A stretch of 64,000 nt of DNA from Cohaesibacter sp. (lineage in GTDB: Bacteria; Pseudomonadota; Alphaproteobacteria; Rhizobiales; Cohaesibacteraceae): contig JAOAQZ010000008.1 of NCBI GenBank assembly GCA_025210795.1, positions 121,812 through 185,811 of the forward strand, written 5' to 3'. The position numbers and the translations under genes were made by a program. A model generated the notes under the pieces. It worked only from the letters and a program-made list of their open reading frames with translations. It ran no database searches and was not told the origin of the DNA. Positions 53,547 through 62,788 of the stretch are shown here, in pieces. How positions within the stretch are numbered: the first letter of the stretch is position 1; each line of letters opens with the position of its first letter.

Positions 53547-53575
53547 ATTTTTGAGTCTATATAAGCACCGGGGCT

Positions 53576-54811
53576 TTAGGAATAATCACGCTCATCAACT
53601 ATCACCTGACCATCATTGGGCAGGCTGCCAGAAGCAACAAGATTGACGACACCTTTCAGCTTGGTCACATCTTTGAGGGCTTCCGCCATTTCCTTCTGGA
53701 ACCCTTCGGTCTGATCGCTAGTTGCCACCTGCAAGGTCATGACATCCTGCTCATCAGCCCGCGAGACCACAAGACGCAACCGGTCAACACTATCAAAGCG
53801 CTTGAGCAGAACATTCATTTGTGCAGGATCAACAAACATGCCCTTGATTTTGCAGCGCTGATCAGCACGGCCCATCCAGCCCTTGATGCGCTTGGCAGTG
53901 CGCCCGCACGGGCTCTGACCGGGAAGGACGGCGGACAAATCACCAGTACCAAAACGAATGAGCGGATAAACATCGCTAAAGCAAGTCACGACAAGCTCGC
54001 CAACTTCCCCATCAGCCACCGGCTCGTCGGTGCCGGGACGGACAATCTCGACAATCAGATCTTCATTGACCAACATGCCTTCAAGAGACGGGCTTTCATA
54101 GGCAATGATGCCAAGATCCGCAGTGGCATAACACTGATAAGTCTCAACACCGCGTGCCTTATATTCATCACGCAAAGAGGGGAAGAGCGCCCCACCAGAG
54201 ACCATGGCCTTGGTGACACTCTCAAGCTTGACACCCATCTCATCCGCTTTGTCCAAAATAACCTTGAGATAATCAGGCGTTCCGATATAGGCAGCGGGCT
54301 GAAGCATGGCCATAGCCTCAACTTGGGCTTCCGTGTTGCCGACACCGGCAGGGAAGACCGCGCATCCAAGTGCCCGCGCGCTTTCATCCAAAATGAAGCC
54401 GCCCGGCGTCATGTGATAGGCAAACGCATTGTGAACGATGTCATTTTTGCGGAAGCCTGCAGCATGCAGAGCACGCACGCCCCGCCAAGGATCAGCTGCA
54501 AGGCCCTGAGGCTCCCAAATCGGCCCGGGAGACATAAAGACCCGGCTCCAGTCAGAAGGCTCGCCCATAACAAAGCCGCCAAAGGGAGGCTTTGCTTTTT
54601 GGCAGGCTTGCAAATGCGCCTTGCGCAAGACAGGAACAGAAGCAAGAGACGCCCGATCCGTAATTTTGGACGGATCAACATCTTTAAGATAATCAGCCCA
54701 ACCCGGCGCCTGCGCTTTCACTTTTTCAAGAAGGGCGGGAACCCTTGCAAACAGGGCCTCTTCCCGCGCTGCTGGATCCTGATTGTCTCTCTCATCAAAA
54801 AAATCTGACAT
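53576..54811 (-). CDS. Phenylacetate-CoA-ligase-like protein with an altered P-loop
   Basis: A 411-residue AMP-binding-type protein of the PaaK family. AAYIGTPDYLK, YQCYATADLGIIAYES, RFGTGDLSAVLPG and the C-terminal GRADQRCKIKGMFVDPAQ match PaaK-like ligases. The expected ATP loop SSGTTGKP near residue 90 is replaced by SPGPIWEPQG. This may change or remove the ATP step, so the reaction is uncertain. aggagtgggat precedes the ATG at 54811. It follows livF by 113 bases and closes the Liv-type transporter cluster, so it likely acts on the imported substrate. Confidence 0.82.
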   Translation of the reverse strand: MSDFFDERDNQDPAAREEALFARVPALLEKVKAQAPGWADYLKDVDPSKITDRASLASVPVLRKAHLQACQKAKPPFGGFVMGEPSDWSRVFMSPGPIWEPQGLAADPWRGVRALHAAGFRKNDIVHNAFAYHMTPGGFILDESARALGCAVFPAGVGNTEAQVEAMAMLQPAAYIGTPDYLKVILDKADEMGVKLESVTKAMVSGGALFPSLRDEYKARGVETYQCYATADLGIIAYESPSLEGMLVNEDLIVEIVRPGTDEPVADGEVGELVVTCFSDVYPLIRFGTGDLSAVLPGQSPCGRTAKRIKGWMGRADQRCKIKGMFVDPAQMNVLLKRFDSVDRLRLVVSRADEQDVMTLQVATSDQTEGFQKEMAEALKDVTKLKGVVNLVASGSLPNDGQVIVDERDYS

Positions 54812-54924
54812 ATCCCACTCCTGGATATTGGTTTGGGCTCCTGCCCCGCATTTCAAAAAGAAAGGCAGGCAATGTCTCAACACTCGCCTGCCTTGTTATA
54901 ACCTTTATCGGTGGTCTTGACCGC

Positions 54925-55743
54925 TTAGGCCAACCAACGCTTACGACGCTTATAATGCTTCACATCGCGGAAGCTCTTTTGGCCATCGCCACCAACGCCA
55001 AGATAGAATTCTTTCACATCCTGGTTTTCAGACAATTCTTTGGCTTCTCCATCCATCACCACGCGGCCGCCTTCCAGAATATATCCGTAAGAAGCATAGC
55101 GCAGGGCAACTGATGTATTCTGCTCGGCCAGCAGGAAGGACACACCCTCATTCTGGTTCAGCTTTTTCACGATCTCAAAGATCTCTTCCACCAGCTGCGG
55201 TGCCAGACCCATGGACGGCTCATCAAGCAAAATCATGGACGGGTTCGCCATCATGGCGCGACCAATCGCACACATCTGCTGCTCACCACCGGATGTATAA
55301 CCGGCTTGAGAATTGCGGCGCTCACGCAGACGAGGGAAATAATCATAAACCATTTCCAGATCACGCTTGATCTGCGCATTGCCTTCACGGCGCGTATAGG
55401 CCCCGGTCAGCAGATTTTCTTCAATGGACAAGTGACCAAAACAGTGACGGCCTTCCATCACCTGAATACAGCCACGGCGCACCAGATCATTCGGGCTCAA
55501 AGCCTGAACTTCTTCACCTAAAAACTCGATTGAGCCTTTGGTAACATCGCCGCGCTCGGCCCCGAGCAAATTGGAAATCGCTTTCAGTGTGGTGGTTTTA
55601 CCTGCACCGTTGGCTCCAAGGATGGCCACAATGCCTCCCCGAGGTACGGTAAGCGACACACCCTTGAGAACAAGGATCACGTGATCATAGATCACTTCAA
55701 TATTGTTCACTGAAAGAATAGTATTATCAGTTGCGTCACTCAC
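54925..55743 (-). CDS. livF: LivF-type ABC ATPase
   Basis: One of two ATPases of a branched-chain-amino-acid/amide-type ABC importer. Walker A GANGAGKTT near residue 44, signature YTSGGEQQMCAIG near residue 150 and Walker B MILLDEPSMGLAP near 170. Length is 272 residues, with a basic tail KHYKRRKRWLA longer than usual. It lies downstream of livK, after an 87-base spacer with a hairpin. Its partners livG, livH, livM and the binding protein are in the same cluster. Confidence 0.92.
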   Translation of the reverse strand: MSDATDNTILSVNNIEVIYDHVILVLKGVSLTVPRGGIVAILGANGAGKTTTLKAISNLLGAERGDVTKGSIEFLGEEVQALSPNDLVRRGCIQVMEGRHCFGHLSIEENLLTGAYTRREGNAQIKRDLEMVYDYFPRLRERRNSQAGYTSGGEQQMCAIGRAMMANPSMILLDEPSMGLAPQLVEEIFEIVKKLNQNEGVSFLLAEQNTSVALRYASYGYILEGGRVVMDGEAKELSENQDVKEFYLGVGGDGQKSFRDVKHYKRRKRWLA

Positions 55744-55790
55744 GGTCTTTCCTCCAAGTCACACGCTTCACTGCTTATGCGTTTTTGAGC

Positions 55791-55819
55791 TTGGCGCCCT
55801 GCTAGATGCAAGGCGCCAA
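55791..55819 (-). other. Hairpin between the binding-protein and livF genes
   Basis: TTGGCGCC (55791-55798) and GGCGCCAA (55812-55819) form a perfect 8-bp stem with a 13-base loop that can pair further (TGC/GCA). No T-tract follows on the minus strand. Such intercistronic stems often protect abundant binding-protein mRNA and give its excess over the ATPase. Confidence 0.55.
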
Positions 55820-55830
55820 ACAATCATGGA

Positions 55831-57150
55831 TTATTTGCAGGAACGAGCTGCAATATTGTTTTCTTTGGCATAAGCCTCAGAGTCAGCCTTGATCAATGGG
55901 TTGGTGACGTCATCCATTGGCTCTACAAAGTCAGAAATGATGGTCCATTTCTTGGCTTCTGCATCCCACTGCTGAACAGCAATCTTGGAAGGACCACGGT
56001 GGTCAGCGCAAGAAACTTTCACAGCACCGGTAAAGTTAGGCAGACCCAACTCAGCCCAGCGAGCGTCAGAGATTTCGAGGTTCTCGAAAGCCTTCTGCAT
56101 CATTTCGCCGTTGATTTCCTTGGTGTTGTTCATGTCCATTGCCTTACGGATCGCTTCTGCAACCAGAGCACCGGCATAAACACCGCGGTTATAGTGGGTC
56201 TCACCAATACGAGACTCAAAGCCAGCATCTACAGCTTTGCCTTTGCCGTAAACGTGAGTTTTGATTTCGCTGTGAAGAGGGAAGTCAGCGCCAACTGCGG
56301 TAAAGACCACAGACTTGTAGCCATGAGCATCTTTACCTGCAGGCAGAACGTCGTTCTCACCACCGGACCACCAAACGCCAACGAACTTATCCATTGGGAA
56401 ACGGATGGAAGCAGCTTCTTTAATGGCAACCTGGTTCATAACACCCCAGCCCCACATCAGAACCCAGTCAGGCTTACCACGGCGGATCTGCAGCCATGTC
56501 GCTTTCTGTTCCTGACCTGGATGGTCAACAGGCAGCAAGGTCAGTTCAAAGCCGAATTTCTCAGCCAGAGCTTCCAGCGTACGGATAGGCTCCTTACCAT
56601 AAGCGGAGTTATGATAAACCAGAGCAATTTTCTTACCCTTAAGGGAAGCTTCGCCGCCTTCGCTGTCGATCACGTGCTTGATAGCAACAGTGGCACCATC
56701 CCAGTAAGTTGCTGGTGGGTTGAAGACATATTCAAACACTTCACCGTTACGAGCAGATGTACGGCCGTAACCAATGGTCACCAAAGGAATTTTGTCAGCA
56801 GTTACTTTCGGGATCAGCTGGTAGGTAATACCAGTGGAAAGTGGCAGATAAGCAAGAGCGCCTGAACCAACATTTTTGGTTTTCTCGTAGCACTCAACGC
56901 CTTTTTTGGTGTTGTAGCCGGTTTCACAAGGCACAACTTTGGCCATCACGCCATTGATACCGCCATCACGCTCGTTGAGCATGGTGAAATAATCGGAATA
57001 ACCGTTAGCATATGGAATGCCGCCTGGTGCGTAAGGACCAGTCCGGTAGTCAAGAGAAGGCAGGATCAGCTCATTGGCAGAGCCTGCAACTGGCGCCATA
57101 AGGGCGGCAGCCAGAACACCAGCAGCAATTTTTGCTTTGGTAAATTTCAT
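55831..57150 (-). CDS. Branched-chain amino acid-type substrate-binding protein
   Basis: Periplasmic binding protein of the Liv/amide family. A signal peptide (about 1-25, AAGVLAAALMAPVAGSANE) is followed by the mature domain starting LILPSLDYRTGPYAPGG. The 439-residue length is larger than LivJ/K and is common among proteins for aromatic or other organic acids. Cys residues occur in PCETGYN and VECYEKTK and at the C-terminus. The ligand cannot be predicted; the flanking CoA ligases suggest a carboxylic acid. It lies 88 bases after livM. Confidence 0.9.
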   Translation of the reverse strand: MKFTKAKIAAGVLAAALMAPVAGSANELILPSLDYRTGPYAPGGIPYANGYSDYFTMLNERDGGINGVMAKVVPCETGYNTKKGVECYEKTKNVGSGALAYLPLSTGITYQLIPKVTADKIPLVTIGYGRTSARNGEVFEYVFNPPATYWDGATVAIKHVIDSEGGEASLKGKKIALVYHNSAYGKEPIRTLEALAEKFGFELTLLPVDHPGQEQKATWLQIRRGKPDWVLMWGWGVMNQVAIKEAASIRFPMDKFVGVWWSGGENDVLPAGKDAHGYKSVVFTAVGADFPLHSEIKTHVYGKGKAVDAGFESRIGETHYNRGVYAGALVAEAIRKAMDMNNTKEINGEMMQKAFENLEISDARWAELGLPNFTGAVKVSCADHRGPSKIAVQQWDAEAKKWTIISDFVEPMDDVTNPLIKADSEAYAKENNIAARSCK

Positions 57151-57238
57151 AGTCGTTCCTCCATTTAAGTGTTCCCATATTATGTTTTAAGGTGAACACT
57201 CCTCCACAATTGAAAGGGATTGGGGCCATGCCCGCACA

Positions 57239-58315
57239 TCAGTGCGGGAAAGGCCAAATGCGTAGTTTTTCTTTCGTGATCTGCCACAGGCGGGCAAAGC
57301 CGTGTGGTTCAACGATCAGGAAGAAGATGATCAAAACGCCCATCAGCATGATCTGAAGATGTTCTGACATTGCGGTAGTAAGACCCAGTCCATCAACCAT
57401 AAAGTTCTTAAAGGCGATGGGGAAGAGCCACAAGAAAGTAGCACCCAGGAAAGAGCCAAGAACAGTACCCAAGCCACCCACAATCACCATGAACAGGATC
57501 AGGAAGGATTGGTCGATACCAAAGGCCTCGGTTGGCTCTGCTGCGCCCAGCCAGACGCCGAAGTAAAGGGCACCACCCATACCGATAAGGAAAGATGATA
57601 CAGCAAATGCGGACAATTTTGCGGTCAGGGGGCGCACACCGATCAACTCGGCTGCGATATCCATGTCACGAATTGCCATCCACTGGCGACCAATCCGGCC
57701 GCGAACAATATTCTTGACAACCAGAGCAGTCAGCACAACCACGATCAGGCAGAAGAAATATTTATACAGGATCGGAGCACTTGGACCAGTTACCGGGAAG
57801 AACAAGGCTGTCCGCTCAGGAGCATTGATCTGACCGGTTGCTGAATAGTTATAGAACCACTCAACCTTGTTAAACAGCCAGATGATGAAGAACTGAGCCG
57901 CCAGTGTTGCCACCGCCAGATAAAAGCCCTTAATGCGCAAGCTTGGCAGGCCGAACAGAGAGCCAACAATGGCTGTAATGACGCCAGACAGCAACACAAC
58001 AATTGTAAAGTCCAGACCGGGGACCATCGTCATGAGCTTGAAGGAGGCATAAGAGCCAACCGCCATGAAGGCCGCAGTACCAAGGGAGATCTGTCCGCAA
58101 TAGCCGACCAGAATATTCAGCCCCAAAGCGATGAGGGAATAGATCAGCAAAGGCAGGAAGATCGCGTTGCCCCAATAATCATCGATAAAGAATGGCACGA
58201 CAAAGAAAGCCAGTGCCAGGATGATCATCATGCCCCAGCGGTCCTGAGCGATCGGGAAGATCGCACGATCATCCGTGTAATTCGTCTTGAATTGACCAGT
58301 TTCGCGATAGAACAT
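57239..58315 (-). CDS. livM: LivM-type permease
   Basis: Second membrane subunit of the Liv-type importer, with about nine hydrophobic helices over 358 residues. SLIALGLNILVGYCGQISLG is quoted here as NILVGYCGQISLG, the family signature near residue 70. VGGLGTVLGSFLGA near residue 275 is the ATPase contact region. A 27-residue hydrophilic N-terminus precedes the first helix. It follows livH by 4 bases, so the two are one transcript. Confidence 0.92.
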   Translation of the reverse strand: MFYRETGQFKTNYTDDRAIFPIAQDRWGMMIILALAFFVVPFFIDDYWGNAIFLPLLIYSLIALGLNILVGYCGQISLGTAAFMAVGSYASFKLMTMVPGLDFTIVVLLSGVITAIVGSLFGLPSLRIKGFYLAVATLAAQFFIIWLFNKVEWFYNYSATGQINAPERTALFFPVTGPSAPILYKYFFCLIVVVLTALVVKNIVRGRIGRQWMAIRDMDIAAELIGVRPLTAKLSAFAVSSFLIGMGGALYFGVWLGAAEPTEAFGIDQSFLILFMVIVGGLGTVLGSFLGATFLWLFPIAFKNFMVDGLGLTTAMSEHLQIMLMGVLIIFFLIVEPHGFARLWQITKEKLRIWPFPH

Positions 58316-58319
58316 CTAA

Positions 58320-59216
58320 CTAAACCCTTTCGATGATCTTTTCGCCAAACAGACCCTGCGGACGAACCAGCAGGAAGGCGAGAGCCAACATATAGGCGAA
58401 CCAGTTTTCAACAGCACCGCCAACAAGCGGACCCATGTAAACTTCGGCCACTTTTTCACCAACACCAATGATCAGACCGCCAACAATGGCGCCAGGGATG
58501 GAGGTGAAGCCACCAAGAATGAGAACTGGCAGAGCTTTAAGGGCGATCAGGGACAGCGAGAACTGAACCCCGGACTTGGAGCCCCACACGATACCGGCCA
58601 CCAAGGCTACGATACCGGCAACAGACCAAACAACCACCCAGATAGTGTTAAGGGAAATCCCTACAGACAGAGCTGCCTGATGGTCATCCGCCACCGCACG
58701 CAGAGCGCGGCCAACACGAGTTTTCTGGAAGAAGACAGCAAGAGCTGCCACCAGGATGGAGGCGATGATTGCTGCAACAACTTCAAGTTTCTCGACATAG
58801 ATGTCGTAGGTGTCGAGCATATAGTCAGAAGCACCTTGTGGCAGACCAACATCAAGGGCCTTCACGTCAGAGCCCCACATTAGATCGCCCAGACCTTCCA
58901 GCACATAGGCAAGACCGATGGTCGCCATAAAGAGAATGATCGGATCCTGGTTGACCAGATGGCGCAGGATGAGCCGCTCGATGAGCCAAGCCAGAACAAT
59001 CATGGCGCCTGCTGCAACCGGAAGAGCAAGCCAGACGGGCAAGCCCAGTTTTTCCTGCACACCCACAAGGGTGAGAGCAGCAAACAGACACATAACACCC
59101 TGAGCAAAGTTAAAGATGCCCGAGGCTTTAAAAATAAGAACGAAACCGAGCGCCACCAGCGCATACATCACACCGGCCATCAAGCCAGATATGACTGTTT
59201 CAATAAAGAAATTCAT
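58320..59216 (-). CDS. livH: LivH-type permease
   Basis: First membrane subunit of the Liv-type importer, 298 residues with about eight helices. The N-terminus LMAGVMYALVALGFVLIF and FNFAQGVMCL are typical. PVLILGGFTSIPGAIVGGLI near residue 235 is the family loop, given here as GGFTSIPGAIVGG. It lies between livG and livM, 52 bases after livG. Confidence 0.92.
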   Translation of the reverse strand: MNFFIETVISGLMAGVMYALVALGFVLIFKASGIFNFAQGVMCLFAALTLVGVQEKLGLPVWLALPVAAGAMIVLAWLIERLILRHLVNQDPIILFMATIGLAYVLEGLGDLMWGSDVKALDVGLPQGASDYMLDTYDIYVEKLEVVAAIIASILVAALAVFFQKTRVGRALRAVADDHQAALSVGISLNTIWVVVWSVAGIVALVAGIVWGSKSGVQFSLSLIALKALPVLILGGFTSIPGAIVGGLIIGVGEKVAEVYMGPLVGGAVENWFAYMLALAFLLVRPQGLFGEKIIERV

Positions 59217-59268
59217 GGAGATGCCTCATGAAGTTCGAAATTACGAAAGAAAAACGGGAACCAGACTG

Positions 59269-60093
59269 TTAGTGAGAAACGCCAAGATAGGCATCGATCA
59301 CTTCCTGGTTGGCCTGCACTTCTGCCGGAGGCCCATCACCAATTTTCTTACCATAATCAAGGACGACCACGCGGTCGGACAAGTCCATGACAACACCCAT
59401 ATCATGCTCAATCAGAGCAATTGTGGTGCCATAGCGCTGATTGGTCTCGATGATGAAACGGGACATATCCTCTTTTTCTTCGAGGTTCATGCCCGCCATT
59501 GGCTCATCAAGCAACAACAGATCCGGTTCCATGGCCAGAGCACGTGCCAGCTCTACCCGCTTTTGCAAACCGTAAGGCAATTTGCCCACTGGCTTGTTAC
59601 GAATATGCTGAATTTCGAGGAAGTCGATAATTTCTTCCACTTTCTCGCGGTGCTCATTCTCTTCACGAAGAGCGGGGCCTTTATGGATACATTGCCAGAA
59701 GAAATTGGTATTCATCTTCAGGCCACGGCCCGTCATCACGTTATCCAGAGTAGACATACCCTTAAACAAGGCCACGTTCTGGAAGGTACGAGCAATACCG
59801 GATTTTGCCGCTTCATGCGGTTTCATGCGGCGGCGCACTTTGCCTTGCCAGAAAATCGTCCCCTCTTGAGGATGATAAAATCCGTTGATCACATTGAGCA
59901 TGGATGTCTTGCCGGCACCGTTCGGTCCGATAATGGCGCGAATTTCCCCTTTATGAATATCAAAGGAAATATCCGTGATCGCCTTCACGCCACCAAACGA
60001 AAGGGAGACATGCTCGACCGCCAACATCACTTCCGGCTCTTGAGCAGCTTCAGGATTGGTCATCGCTTCACTCACATTGGCTTGGACTGTCAT
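59269..60093 (-). CDS. livG: LivG-type ABC ATPase
   Basis: ATPase partner of LivF. Walker A GPNGAGKTS near residue 56, signature LPYGLQKRVELARAL near 170 (LPYG in place of LSGG, as in many LivG) and Walker B LLLLDEPMAG near 195. Length is 274 residues. Its start codon overlaps the stop of the long-chain acyl-CoA ligase gene by 4 bases, which ties transport to substrate activation. Confidence 0.92.
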   Translation of the reverse strand: MTVQANVSEAMTNPEAAQEPEVMLAVEHVSLSFGGVKAITDISFDIHKGEIRAIIGPNGAGKTSMLNVINGFYHPQEGTIFWQGKVRRRMKPHEAAKSGIARTFQNVALFKGMSTLDNVMTGRGLKMNTNFFWQCIHKGPALREENEHREKVEEIIDFLEIQHIRNKPVGKLPYGLQKRVELARALAMEPDLLLLDEPMAGMNLEEKEDMSRFIIETNQRYGTTIALIEHDMGVVMDLSDRVVVLDYGKKIGDGPPAEVQANQEVIDAYLGVSH

Positions 60094-62069
60094 TCTGCTG
60101 CCTCCGCCTTCTCAAACGGGAAGGTTTTCGCATCAGACAAGGTAACCGTTGCTTCAATAGAGCCTTTGCGGCCATCCTCGAACACAACTTCCGTTTTGGT
60201 ATATTGCTCTGTCTTGTCGCTATAAAGCGCAGAAATCAGATCATCATACCGCTCGGCAACGAAGCGACGGCGCACTTTTTGCGTCCGTGTCAATTCGCCA
60301 TCATCCGCATCCAGCTCTTTGTGAAGCACAAGGAAGCGCGTGATCTGGGAGGCTGCCATCATTGGCTCTTTCGACAGATCTTCATTCACTTTTTCAATGT
60401 GAGAGCGGATCATGTCGTAAACTTCAGGATGGCCCGCAAGCTCCTGATAAGAGGCATAGGCAATATTGTTGCGCTCGGCCCAGTTACCAACGGCATTGAG
60501 GTCGATATTGACAAAGACAGTTGCATTGTCCTTCTCGTTACCAAACGCCACAGCTTCCTTGATGTTGGGGAAGAATTTGAGCTTGTTCTCAATATATTTC
60601 GGCGCAAACAGCGAACCGTCATTGAGTTTGCCCACATCCTTGGCGCGGTCAATAATTTTCAAGTGGCCGCGCTCATCAAAGAAGCCCGCATCACCGGAAT
60701 AGACCCAACCTTCTTCATTCTTGGTATCCTTGGTGGATTCCTCATTTTTGAAGTAGGCAACAAAAACACCGGGACCGCGGAAGAGCACTTCACCATTGTC
60801 AGCGATTTTAATCTCAACATCCTTGGCAGGCACGCCAACAGTGTCGGAATAGATCTCGCCATCAGGCTGAACTGTCACAAAGATGGACGCTTCAGTCTGA
60901 CCGTAAAGCTGCTTGAGGTTAATCCCCAAAGAGCGATAGAAACGGAAAATCTCAGGGCCGATCGCCTCACCAGCAGTGTAACCAACGCGGATTTTGGAGA
61001 AGCCGAAATTGTTTTTCAGCGGACCATAAACAAGCAGCTCACCAAGTGAATATTTCAGCTTGTCCATAAACGGCACGGATTTGCCATTGAGGATATCCTC
61101 CCCAACAACTTCCGCATGCTTGATGAAATAGTCAAACATCTTGCGCTTGAACGCACCGGCATCTTCCATACGGATCATCACAGAGGTGAGAAGACCCTCG
61201 AACATGCGCGGCGGGGCAAAGAAGAAGCTTGGACCGATTTCGCGCATGTCTGTCTGCATGGTCTCGGCGCTTTCCGGACAGGAAATGCAATAGCCAGAGA
61301 CATAAGACTGACAATATGAGAAGAGATGGTCACCAACCCATGCCAGAGGCAGATAGGCAAGCACTTCATCTTTCTCGGTCAGGTTTTCCGCTTCACAAGC
61401 ATTTTCAGCCGAAATCATCACATTGTCATTGGACAACATAACGCCCTTGGGCTTACCTGTGGTGCCTGACGTATAAAGCATAACGCCGATATCGCTGCCT
61501 TTACAGTCAGCAATCCCGTCAAGCCATGCTTTCTCGCGACCGCCATCGGCTTTCAGCGCATCGTCGCCGCGCTTCTGGATCGTTTCGAACTCATGTAGGT
61601 GAGTATGATCATAATCGCGCAAGCCGCGCGGATCATCATAAATCACTTCCTTCAGGTCAGCCAGACGCTCGGAGATTTCGAGCACTTTATCAACCTGCTC
61701 CTGATCTTCAGCAACCACCACCTTGGCGTTGGCATGCTCAAGAATATAGGCAAGCTCTTCTGCTGCGGAATCGGCATAGACAGGAACCGGAATGGCTCCC
61801 AGTGCCTGCGCGGCAGCAAATGAGAAATAAAGACGTGGGCGGTTGACACCCAGAATGGCAACATGGTCGCCTTTTTTGACGCCCAGCTCCGCAAGGCCCA
61901 CAGAGAAGGAGCGAACCTCATTAAGAGTATCGTTCCATGTCCATGTCTGCCAGATCCCAAGATCTTTTTCACGAATAGCAGGCCGATCACGCCACTGTTT
62001 GGCGTTCCGCAACAACACGCTTGGAAATGTCTCCAAACGTGCAGAGGCAGAGTCCTCCGCAACTGACAT
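60090..62069 (-). CDS. Long-chain acyl-CoA synthetase-like (FAA1 type)
   Basis: AMP-forming ligase with YTSGTTGKPKGVM near residue 215, YGQTEAS near 395, and WVYSGDAGFFD with KIIDRAKDVG. The C-terminus EVVFEDGRKGSIEATV is typical of the subclass found next to Liv-type transporters in alphaproteobacteria. The ATG at 62069 has gaggaaacacct; a TTG 21 bases upstream is unlikely. Length is 659 residues. It is the first gene of the cluster and overlaps livG by 4 bases. An operator-like repeat lies 176 bases upstream. The substrate is not known. Confidence 0.88.
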   Translation of the reverse strand: MSVAEDSASARLETFPSVLLRNAKQWRDRPAIREKDLGIWQTWTWNDTLNEVRSFSVGLAELGVKKGDHVAILGVNRPRLYFSFAAAQALGAIPVPVYADSAAEELAYILEHANAKVVVAEDQEQVDKVLEISERLADLKEVIYDDPRGLRDYDHTHLHEFETIQKRGDDALKADGGREKAWLDGIADCKGSDIGVMLYTSGTTGKPKGVMLSNDNVMISAENACEAENLTEKDEVLAYLPLAWVGDHLFSYCQSYVSGYCISCPESAETMQTDMREIGPSFFFAPPRMFEGLLTSVMIRMEDAGAFKRKMFDYFIKHAEVVGEDILNGKSVPFMDKLKYSLGELLVYGPLKNNFGFSKIRVGYTAGEAIGPEIFRFYRSLGINLKQLYGQTEASIFVTVQPDGEIYSDTVGVPAKDVEIKIADNGEVLFRGPGVFVAYFKNEESTKDTKNEEGWVYSGDAGFFDERGHLKIIDRAKDVGKLNDGSLFAPKYIENKLKFFPNIKEAVAFGNEKDNATVFVNIDLNAVGNWAERNNIAYASYQELAGHPEVYDMIRSHIEKVNEDLSKEPMMAASQITRFLVLHKELDADDGELTRTQKVRRRFVAERYDDLISALYSDKTEQYTKTEVVFEDGRKGSIEATVTLSDAKTFPFEKAEAAE

Positions 62070-62244
62070 AGGTGTTTCCTCGTTTCCCAATATCGGGTTT
62101 GGTGATTTTTTTCTAATCTAAGCCGAAATAGCCACGCCAAATCAAGGCTTACCTGAGAAAACTAGCCCAATGGCTGAGTCTTTTTTTCTGACACATATTA
62201 GATTCTATTTTTTTACAAGTGCGTGATTTAAAAGCATTCTTTCA

Positions 62245-62260
62245 TTGACCTTTACGTCAA
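62245..62260 (-). promoter_or_regulatory. Operator-like inverted repeat TTGAC-N6-GTCAA
   Basis: The 16-base sequence TTGACGTAAAGGTCAA on the minus strand has exact TTGAC/GTCAA arms. It lies 176 bases before the acyl-CoA ligase start. It resembles ACGT-centred operators of fatty-acid and branched-chain-acid catabolic regulators such as LiuR, from memory. Which regulator binds is unknown. Confidence 0.4.
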
Positions 62261-62320
62261 TTGTCAGGAAAAATGGGCAATTTCAAGCGTTTCAGGGGAA
62301 TCTGAGAAACAGCAAAAACA

Positions 62321-62342
62321 CACGTTACCTAGACGTAATGTG
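62321..62342. promoter_or_regulatory. Second inverted repeat CACGTTAC-N6-GTAATGTG
   Basis: The arms CACGTTAC and GTAATGTG are inverted repeats with one mismatch around 6 bases. It lies 60 bases from the repeat at 62245. It has no T-tract and is a candidate operator. Confidence 0.3.
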
Positions 62343-62733
62343 CATTAAATTTTCTTTCCCCTGATCGCGCACTCCCCTAATTTTCTTCCACAAGAAGGGG
62401 CAGATTTCTAAGAATGCGACAAAAAACCACCGAGTCGCGGCGATCAATCTCATTAGACTTTTGTATGAAAATGCTAACTTTTCAGGAAAATGCTGCACAC
62501 CAAAGGTCAGAAAACACAAAAACAGCCTGCAAGATTCTCTTCCCATAACAAGAAATATCATTCTACAAACAGGTACAAAACAGAGCTATCGAACCTCACG
62601 AAAACAGGCCCTCTAAAGCCGCTCAAAAGATAAGAGAGACGGCTTGTCAGACAGCCCCCTAACAGCCCTCTTACTCAGCCTGTGGTCTTTCCCGGTTCCA
62701 AACAACTCGCCTTTGAGCACACCCCTACAAACA

Positions 62734-62765
62734 AAAATGCCGGACCCTCTCGAGCCCGGCATTTT
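62734..62765 (-). terminator. Terminator after the TRAP permease gene
   Basis: On the minus strand AAAATGCCGG (62765-62756) and CCGGCATTTT (62743-62734) form a perfect 10-bp stem with a 12-base loop, followed by a T-rich stretch. Confidence 0.85.
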
Positions 62766-62788
62766 GTTTAGTCAAAGATGGTCTGGCT

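Larger units (their letters stand above)
62091..62788. promoter_or_regulatory. Intergenic region upstream of the CoA-ligase/Liv cluster
   Basis: A 698-base region that must hold the minus-strand promoter of the acyl-CoA ligase/Liv operon and the end of the TRAP gene. It contains two inverted repeats, annotated separately, and a terminator. Small readings on the minus strand near 62325-62561 have unnatural composition and are not called. Confidence 0.6.

Noticed and set aside
62325..62561. 78-codon minus-strand reading upstream of the acyl-CoA ligase gene
   Set aside because: Aromatic-rich, low-complexity translation with no support.
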